A program made the translations under genes and the position numbers. The notes beneath the pieces are model-generated. The model had not been told where the DNA came from, made no database searches, and saw only the letters and a list, made by a program, of their open reading frames with translations. From positions 15,117,940 to 15,181,939 of the forward strand of contig LS997563.1 in assembly GCA_000469685.2 (NCBI GenBank): a stretch of DNA of 64,000 bases. Reading direction: 5' to 3'. Shown one piece after another: positions 13,301 through 22,300 of this stretch. Positions within the stretch are counted from its first letter, which is position 1, and every line of letters begins with the position of its first letter. Origin of the DNA: Haemonchus contortus. Taxonomy: Eukaryota; Nematoda; Chromadorea; Rhabditida; Trichostrongylidae.

Positions 13301-16300
13301 GCGCTTTAGAGGAGCCAGCTTTCTAAACAAAATTTGTGGGAGGCCTGCCAGCGAAAGCAGTATTTCTTCCAATTTCCGAATACACCGTACCCTCAGAAAG
13401 TAATGGTCGCCTTTGATCTGTGACCTGGCGCTTTTCGCGACCTGAGCCCGCACTATTCAGATGTGCTACAGTACCTCTTAGAATTGTTTAATGAATATTT
13501 TTCTACACTATCATGCTCTGTTTCCAGTTGTTCGAGAAGAGTTCAGCTGGCCAATCTCCACTATTGTTTGCGGCTCGCATTGCTCATCCTGGATTGGAAT
13601 GTGTGTCGCTGCTTGTATCAGCAATTGACATCATCCGCAAGCGACGTCATGATGATGTGTTGTCACAACATTTTGAGGACCTCCAGAAAGACAGGTGAGT
13701 TACAATATTATTTTGAGAAGGACATTTGAACTTGGTACTGCTCTGAATGTTAATTTTAATTAGTTCCCGAAATGCTCGTATGCGGAAATCTATGAATAAT
13801 CGATGCTTGTTTCGTGAGCATAATTCTTTCAGAATTGCAATGAATTCTGTATTGACCATTCGTTTCAATTGTGAAGCGTTACTTTTACAGGGAAGCCCTT
13901 CAGATTAATTCATTAATGATAAGCCATGCGCAGGTAGTAAGGGATTGTTCCATGTTTCATTCCCTTTTCATTAATGTACGAATTTTCACTGTTCAAATTT
14001 GTGTACATATTGTAGGTATACCAAATATGAAGCAGCGCTCTCAGTCATTCGGGAGAGCCTGACGGGGCGAGCGCGTGGAGCGTGCATATAAGAGATCATA
14101 ATAGATTTACGTCAGTAGGCTCAGTTGTTCTTCGTAAATACAGTAGAGACCAGGAAAAATGGTCAATGGAAGATATCGACTCCGTCTTTGCTTTTTTTAA
14201 TGGCTGCATACCATCGTAATTGTGTTAAGGAAAACCCATCTTTCAACTAGGAAACTGAAGCAACGGGACCAATTCTTCTAATGTCTCCTTTTTTCTGAAA
14301 AAAATGAGGCGCCTCTATTTCTAGTGTCTCCTTTCCTTCATCTGGAAAAGTGCGGCCTCGTGTAAGAAATTCTTCCGATACGTACAATGGCATGTAAGCT
14401 AATGTTGACGGTGTTGCAGCTCCATCTCTTGTCTCTGAAAAAGAGGGCTGTTGTGCTATGATATCCCGATAGGTAGGTACCTTATACCGAAACCCATAAC
14501 AATCTAGAAGCACGCTCAAAGACTAGATCAAGGTTTATTGATAATGCGTTTTGCAAATTCCACGTTTGGTCTTCTTGAAACCTGGGCATGTTATATAATA
14601 TTTCGCAACTCTTTGCCGTACAGGTTTGTTCTGATGGAACCGTTTATTTGGTCGACATTTCGACTAACTCGTCGTCTTCAGGGACCTGAAAGTAGTACGG
14701 AGCTCCTGATCTGTGGCTTACCCGACTAAGCGCCCAAGCGCGCTAGGCCAGTTGCAACAACTCCCAGAAACTCCAATACTGTAACATCCCAGCCAAGAAA
14801 CCAACCTTCTACAAAGCCGTTCCACCACCGCTGTCGTCCCATTCTATTTCGTGAACAGCAAGGGAACAATGATTCACCGTTGACGGTCGTGAGGTAAGAA
14901 TTACGCGATGATCTCAAAGCCCACAAAAGGGAATGAATGGCAGAAGCGCCCTCGTTATAGCAATGCACTCATTTTGGTTGTTTAGCTTAGGATTCCTCTC
15001 GTAGATGTACAACGCTTCCAATACCCTTCTGGCACCGATCTCATTCTCGTAGGCTGGGATTTCGCATTTGATATCAAAATCCTTGCCTTGATGTCCTCCT
15101 AATCGATGCCTCCCAAGTGGCGTGAATAATCTTCCTCGGCTTTCACCTGCTAGAGGTTCTTTGAAGCGTGTGCACAGCATCCTTGCTGTCTCACCAAAAT
15201 ACATTTCGTCACAGGCTGAACACTGAAGTTGGTGTAGTGTCCCTCGCTGTGTGCAATCTCCATTCCTTCCAAAGGATCAAACAACGAGGTTATTTGTCGT
15301 GCACGCACTATCATAGAGTCTGTTGCGGATCAGAAGGCGTTTGATATTGTCCGTTTGTACGTTTATCGAGACAACATCGTTAGCTTAATCCGCTCGTTAA
15401 CCATTATTTATCAGCGAGTGCCCTTCCGAGCTTGACTTTCTTTGCTTTGTCCCTTAGCCATTGAGGTTTGCAATTCCAGGTGCTAGCTAGCTTTCGTGAC
15501 TCCATTTCACCTCTGCACAGACTCCTGTAGCTGTTCTATACATGCTACGAACTACTGCACGTTTCAGACAAAATCAGCGTAGAAATACGACAGTGCATTG
15601 CACGTGCGGATTTGGCCAAGATGTCTTGATAAATGTACCAACAGAAAAAATCAAACTCTTCTGATCCGCAACAGACTATGATCGTACATGTATGACAGAT
15701 AATTGTGTTGTTTGTCCGTTCGGAAGGAATGGAGATTGCACACAGCGAGGTGCGCTATACTTCAGTGTATAACTTCAGTGTTCCGTCTGTGAAGAACTAC
15801 AGGGTGCGGCAAAAGTTCTGGCAACGGTAAATACACCCGTAAAAACGGTCGAATCGATCGATACATGATACAACTTCAACAGCATTTGTCAACAGCTATA
15901 TAGATTACAAAAACGAACTAGATCTCGGAATAGCCTCCTTTTGCGCGAATACAGGCTGAAAGTCTCCTAGAAAACGCATCGACGGCGGCACGGAGGTAGT
16001 CTTCGTCCAAATCCTTCCATGCTTTAACGAGGGTTGCATGTAGAGCATCCAAACTTCTATGCTGGGTAGAGCAGGCTTTCCTCTTAAGAACTGACCAAAC
16101 GGAGTAGTTTAGGTCTGGGCTATTTGGGGGCCAATCGTTCGAGGAGACAAAGCCTGGGAAGTGCGTTGCGCACCAGTCCTGTACAACCTTGGACCTGTGT
16201 GCTGGAGCTGAGTCCTGTTGATAAGTCCATGTCCGGTTGACGAAATGGATTTTGCCCAGGGGAGTACCTCCTTCTCCAACACGCTTTTTAAGTAGGTTTT

Positions 16301-19300
16301 GATGTCCACATTGACCCCTTTCTCCAACAAAATCAGGGGCATCTTGCCGTCCAATGTGATTGCCCCAAAAACCATCAACGGCTTGGGGGGGGGGGGTCCA
16401 GATCGCTGAGCAATCCCTCCATGTTGGCTGGCTTCTGCAGGGCTTCCCGCTATTGTCCTATCATTTTGGGTGTTAAGGAATTGATTTGTTGAAAACAGAA
16501 ACTCAACAGTGAAAAGGATGTTGGTGTGCCGTGCCTGCGAAAATCGCTTTAAAAGCTTCTTACATCTTTTGAGCCTAGTGTTCTTCATACGCTCAGTTAG
16601 CATGTGAGCCTTTCTTATTATATAAGAGCGAAATCGAAGGTTCCGGGTGACAATCCTTCCAAAAGATCGAGCAGAAATACCCACCTCAGAAGCCATTTCC
16701 TCTCGGACCTACGAGGGTGGCGGCGGATTTTCTCTCGAAAGATTTTCACGATCCACTTTGTTGTTGCTCTCTTCGGTCTTCCACTCCTAGGCTTGTCCTC
16801 CATAGTTCCTGTCGCCTTGTACCTGTTGCTGATGTTGTACACGGTTCTTAAGGGAATCTGGAGCTGCTTGGAGATGGTCTTTGCAGTGCATCCACCCAGA
16901 TGGAGGTGCAGTATGGAAGTTTGTTAGTCTTTTCTTGTCACCTTTTTGTAAAATGGCATATTTAAAAAAGGCCAATTTATGGAATGTGTATAAGAAGACT
17001 TGCAGAAAATAGTTGCACAGATTCTGTCGAGATGGAAGGCTTCATTTCTTGTAGAAGACCTGAAAAAGACATTTGCCAGAACTTTTGCCGCACCCTGTAT
17101 ATATTGGTGAGACGGCAAGGATGCTGTGCATACGCGTCAAAGGAAATCTTGCAGGTAAAAGGCGAGGGAGTCTACTCACGTCACTTACGAGACGACGACC
17201 TAAGGCAAAGATTTTAACATCAAATGCAAAATCCTAGCCATGGTATGAGATTGATGCTACAAAGATATTGGAAGCGCTGTACATCCTCGAGAGGAATCGT
17301 AAGCTGAACAACCGAAATGAATGCTTGAACTCCTGCCATTCATTCCTTTTCGTGGGCTTTGAGACGACCGCGCAATTTTATCTAATGACCGTCAATGGTG
17401 ACTCATTTGCTTCTTGTTGTTCATGAAAAAAAGTAGGACGAGTAGTGGTACTGCAAAAGGTTGGTTTCTTAACTGAGATGTTTCGGTGTTTCGAATTTCT
17501 GGGCGTTTTTGCAACTAGAACAGCGCGTTCGGGCTCTTGGTCGGGTAAGCCACAGATCAGCAGCAACTCTTAGGTTCCTGAAGGTCGTTGAAACGTCGAC
17601 CAAACTAACGGTTTCGTCATAACAAACCCGTAGCATTGAAAATATTATCGACCTTATGGCAGTGGCTGAGTCCGCTGTACTGGAACTGTTCGGTTCCAAG
17701 GAGGCGGCTCTGGTATTGCTCTGGAGTTGGTCAAAGTTGTGGGAGAGAGTTCGGGAATGACCTAGTATTGTCCTTTTCCAGGGAATGGCTCGTTTAATCG
17801 TACAATCTAATCACCGAAACATGCGGAGTCTGTGCTGTACCGTTGGTTTCTTTGTTCAACCAAGAGACCCTACATTCAAAAAGTTTTCAGAGAATGAGGA
17901 GAGAACCGTTGAGGAAAATTCATGGCAGCGTCATAGGTAGTACTTCGAAAAGAATCGTTGGTTCTGCCTATTTGAACGAGGCATTCTGCAGACGTCACGC
18001 GGAAACTGTACCATAGCTAGAGACCATGTTCTGCCTGTTCTGCGCATAAGCATTTAATATTAGGTGTGTGCATTAATTTCCGCCGTTTTTTGCGTGCAAA
18101 AACATATTTATTACAAAAGTAAAACCAATTGTACATTATCAATGTATTGCCCATCGTTAGCTACAACTTCTTGCCATCTTTCTGGTATCTTGTTGACTCC
18201 ACGTCTAAAAAAGTCTTCATATTTTGTGGCAATCCAGTTATCCACCCATTTTCGCACGTCTTCGGCATTCCGGGAGCATGTACAGTAGCGGTCAAAAGTT
18301 TGGAAACTTTTTATTTTTTGATATAGCGCGGGCACTGAATTACGTAACTGTCTCAATTTTGCATAGTAGGTAAGAAAGCAAATAAAGAACACGATAGGCC
18401 ACGTATTTTTCCGAGACCAGATGATTGGAGTCAAAAAACACGATTTATTGTGAAAAGGGCGCGTCAAAAGTTTGGAAACTTCACAATAACAGGGGAAATT
18501 GACCATGGTAACATGAATTTACAAACAAAATATCAATACTTCGTTGGATATCCAAGGAAATCGACTACTGCTTTGCATCTTCTTGACAATGAATCGATTA
18601 AGTCTTCAATTTTGGACTGTGGTATCAGAGCCCTCTCTCTAGACAAAAGATTGATTTTTTCGTTGGCATTCCTCACAGGAACCTGGCTTGTACGACGTGC
18701 TAGTTCTTCCCAGAGGTGCTCTGTAGGATTGAGATCTGGGCTCCGACTCAGCCACTCCATAACACTGATTTCTTTTGACTTTAGGAAGTCGGCCACGAGA
18801 CGGGAAGTATGCTTCGGGTCATTATCGTGTTGAAAAATCCACCGTGTCGACAGCTTTTGGTTGGCGAACGGGAGCATTACATTCTCCGAGATGCTCCTGT
18901 ACTGAGCCGAGTTAACATTACCCTGGATACGAGCGAGTGGACCAACGCCGGATAGACTGAAATATCCCCATAGCATAACGCTTCCTCCACCGTGTTTGAC
19001 CGTCGGGATTTGGTACTTAGGATCGCATCGCTTACTCATGGGACGTCTTATATACATTATGTCATTACTCCCGAAAAGACAAAACTTCGACTGGTCGCTG
19101 AACAAAACTTTTTCCCAGTCATCTCTATTGCAGGCGAGGTGCTTGCGCGCAAAGTCAAGTCGGGCCTTCTGGTCCTTTGCGGTGACCAGTGGTTTTCTGC
19201 TAGGACGTCTTCCAAAGAGTCCTCCGGCTCTGTGCCGACGTTGGACAGTGCTTTGCCGGACAGAAATTCCAGAAAAAGACATTACTTGTTTACGAATATC

Positions 19301-22300
19301 CGAAGCCGTCGCGCGCGGATAGCCGAACGAAGTCCTAAGTATTAGAGAGTCGACTCTTGGTGTTGTCTCTCGTGGTCTTCCGGAGCGAGACTTCCTCATC
19401 ACAAATCCTCGGCTTCGATAACGCTTGAAAATCTTAGAAATTGTGCTTTTAACGAGATTATATTGTTGGAAAAGCACACTCATCTTCGTTCCGGAACGAA
19501 TAGCTACAATAATTGCTTTCTGGACCGATACTGGAACTTCCTTACCTGATCCCATCTGAAAACTGTCCAATATACCATACTTTGATTAGACATTACAAAA
19601 AATCCACCATCCTGGACAAGAAGAAGACAAAACGATATGGCAGGTAACGAGTTTCCAAACTTTTGACGCGCTGTTCTTCGAATTTTTCTTATTTTAGGAA
19701 CCCGACTTTTGGTTTCCGTAAAACAACATTGCATGCCATATTTCCCGCATGATTTTGAATCTAATATGTAACTTTGGGATAATTACAATCTTAACTGGCC
19801 GCGCTATTCAAGAATTTAAAAAGTTTCCAAACTTTTGACCCCTACTGTATCTACCAAATTGACTTGCATGGACCGGAATAGGTGGTAACAAGAAGGACAA
19901 TGATTCGGAGAGTATGCGGGCTGAACAAGCTGTCCCATCCAACAACTGCAATTTTTCAAGGACATTCTCCGCAACATGGTGTCTGGCATGTTCGTAGTGA
20001 AACAGCACCTCATTGCGATTAACGGCCGCTTTTAGGTGAGAGCTTCCTACAAACTGTCAAGTTTGTGTTCGTAGCGGTCAGCAGTAACAGCCTCGTTCAG
20101 GCTCAGCAGCTCATAGTACACAACAACCTTTTAATCCCACCACCGAATGCGCACGCAGCATTATTTTTTGGCAATGGACATCCCGCTTTCGTTGCAAACT
20201 CTCGAGTAAAGGGAAACCATCTCTGCACGTTCGTTCAGATGGAGCTTGTCCTCCATAAGTATCGAAAGGCATGCGTTGGGCTTCAATGCCAGTTTTCTTA
20301 AAATCAAACAGCCGAAGGGCCCCACGGGAAAACGGTTCATCAGGTTCCATGACCAATCAGCCTGAGAGCAACGGGATTTTGGGGAAAAACTGATCTGTCT
20401 GCTCTTAAGTATGTAGCCAATACCCTATCTTACAGAATATGACAGGTTTCACCGGTGAACTCCTAACAAGGTTTGCGCAACGACCCTTCAAATTCGGCCG
20501 GAAATTAATGCACACACCTAATACTTGCAAGGCAACAAAGCCCTAGGTTGTACTACAGCCTTACATGGAGATGCCCTTATGGTCAGTTTTTCCAACCCTA
20601 TGCTCCTATAGGGTGCATAAAGATCAATCTTTCTGGCTAAGCATCGTATTTGAGCATCAGCGAAGCAATCCCGCAAAGCTTGCACCTCATTCTTTTATTC
20701 GCTGTTAGCTTTGGTGTTAAAGAAAGCTTAGTGCGGTGGCACATCAACTACATTTCCGCTATGTCTTTGTAACTTGAATTATAGAGAACATAGAGAGTTC
20801 TTTCTGTGTAATGCTCTTGTCCAGTTTTTGGCTTTTTCGTCAGGAAGCAAAAACCCTGTACCTTAGATGAAGAGAATTTTAATGTAATTCCGAGATTTTG
20901 TTTGAAAGGTATCGCTGCATCACATTACGATTGCACTACGAAGAGGTACCTCATAATACATCTCTCATAGTACAAACCTTTTCAGGAAAGATCTTTTGAA
21001 AATGCTCCCCTTGTACGATGAGGCTGATGCGAAATATGCGCTCACAGATGCTATGGTGAATTTTTTATCCTACTTGGGAATAGCACCACTTAATTCCTTT
21101 ATATTGTGAGCAGTAGCCGATATATCAAAATTCTTTGGAGAAAATTCGATAAGAAATTAATGTTTCACCTCGATGATGATGCTCTAAGAGAGCCGACTTC
21201 ACAGTCTGGTGTCGTTTGACGCGTAAACATTAGCTGGGCAGAAGATACCTTGATTCCCGTACAATTCGGTGTTCTTTATTTGAATGCTCTTTTTCGTCGC
21301 TTTTGGTGATGTGAAAAAAATGCAGTTGCTTACTCATGAACGGAACTTCGATCGGGACTCGAACCCGAATTATGAATCTAAGAGTGAGCCGGAAATTCGC
21401 GATGCTGCAGAAAATCTAAGTTTCAGGAAGCGGTTTATATAAGTTAGCAAAGGATCAGAGGTCAAATACTCATCGTGTAATACCTAGCAAAGTGCTTTAG
21501 AGCTAAAAAAAGGAAAATATGATATCAGTACTCCAACGATCACAGAAGAATTGTGTAGTTTCTTGGTCGTGAATGGGCAATGTTTGTGCAAAATTGGCAG
21601 AGGATAGGGAAAACTTTGCGAGGAGGAAGTTCCCCAGAGTATGGGTCTGTGGGGCGTTGACAGAAAATTAGCTTCGCATCCAAGACTAGAGCTTTGATCA
21701 AAAATGATGTAGGATGAATCGGGCATTGAATGTCATTCCAATTTGTGTCGTTTGTAAATACCAACCCCTGATGCGGAAAATAGCGCTTATAAAGAGAGAG
21801 TGTAGAGCTTTGAATAATAGAGAGGCAATTCTACCAACTGTTGGGGAAAATTGTTACTTTGTTGTACCATATGCCTTAACGTGTGATGGTTCAACTCATT
21901 ATCAGATGACGTTCTGAGACTGAAGCAATTTGCATTGTGAGGCTCTTGATCTTCAGTCGCGATATAATACTTCCTTTTCCGATGGCTGTTGATCCATCTT
22001 TTGCCTCATAGAAGGAGAACCCTGTTGATTACTTTGTGAAAGTCTTGTAGTTTTCTTTTAGGGTCGGAACGTGATACACTATGCTGCGCTCTGCAATGCT
22101 TCACATCTTGTGAACTATTTTGCAGCATGTGGTGCGAATGTGAACCTGGTTGATGAAAATGTATGTCTACTTTTATTTCCTTTTTTTTCAAAGCAAGGCA
22201 TGATTCGAGTTTAAGACCACATATACTTAACAAGTTGGGCTCTGCACACTAACGCGTGCGTCGCAACAGAGACAGAAGAAGAACAAAAAAGAGGAATTAT

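Larger units (their letters stand above)
15570..17690 (+). mobile_element. Penelope-like element B, 3' half, plus strand, split by a maT transposon
   Basis: It is the mirror partner of PLE A. It encodes the linker CVVCPFGRNGDC (about 15705-15740) and CSVCEEL up to 15799, is interrupted at 15800-17097, and resumes with YIGETARMLCIRVKGNLAGK and later ILEALYILERNRKLNNRNEC. A 3' UTR like that of PLE A ends near 17690. Removing the inserted transposon plus one TA restores continuous reading through the junction, showing that the insertion came after PLE B arrived. Confidence 0.85.
18060..20521 (-). mobile_element. Mariner-family transposon with internal deletion, carrying a nested Tc1-like element
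   Basis: The terminal repeats TTAGGTGTGTGCATTAATTT (18060) and its complement ending at 20521 are flanked by TA. Without the nested element it is about 894 bp, shorter than a 1.3-kb mariner. Minus-strand frames give the N-terminal HTH (FDFKKTGIEAQRMPFDTYGG, then QAPSERTCR), YYELLSLNEAVTADRYEHKL (about 20045-20105), a FHYEHARHHVAENVLEKL region (about 19935-20005) and the C-terminus VRKWVDNWIATKYEDFFRRG left of the insertion. The transposase is defective. Confidence 0.88.

Noticed and set aside
18992..19345. Two long plus-strand frames (117 and 108 codons)
   Set aside because: They are the complementary strand of the Tc1 transposase gene, with no motifs of their own.
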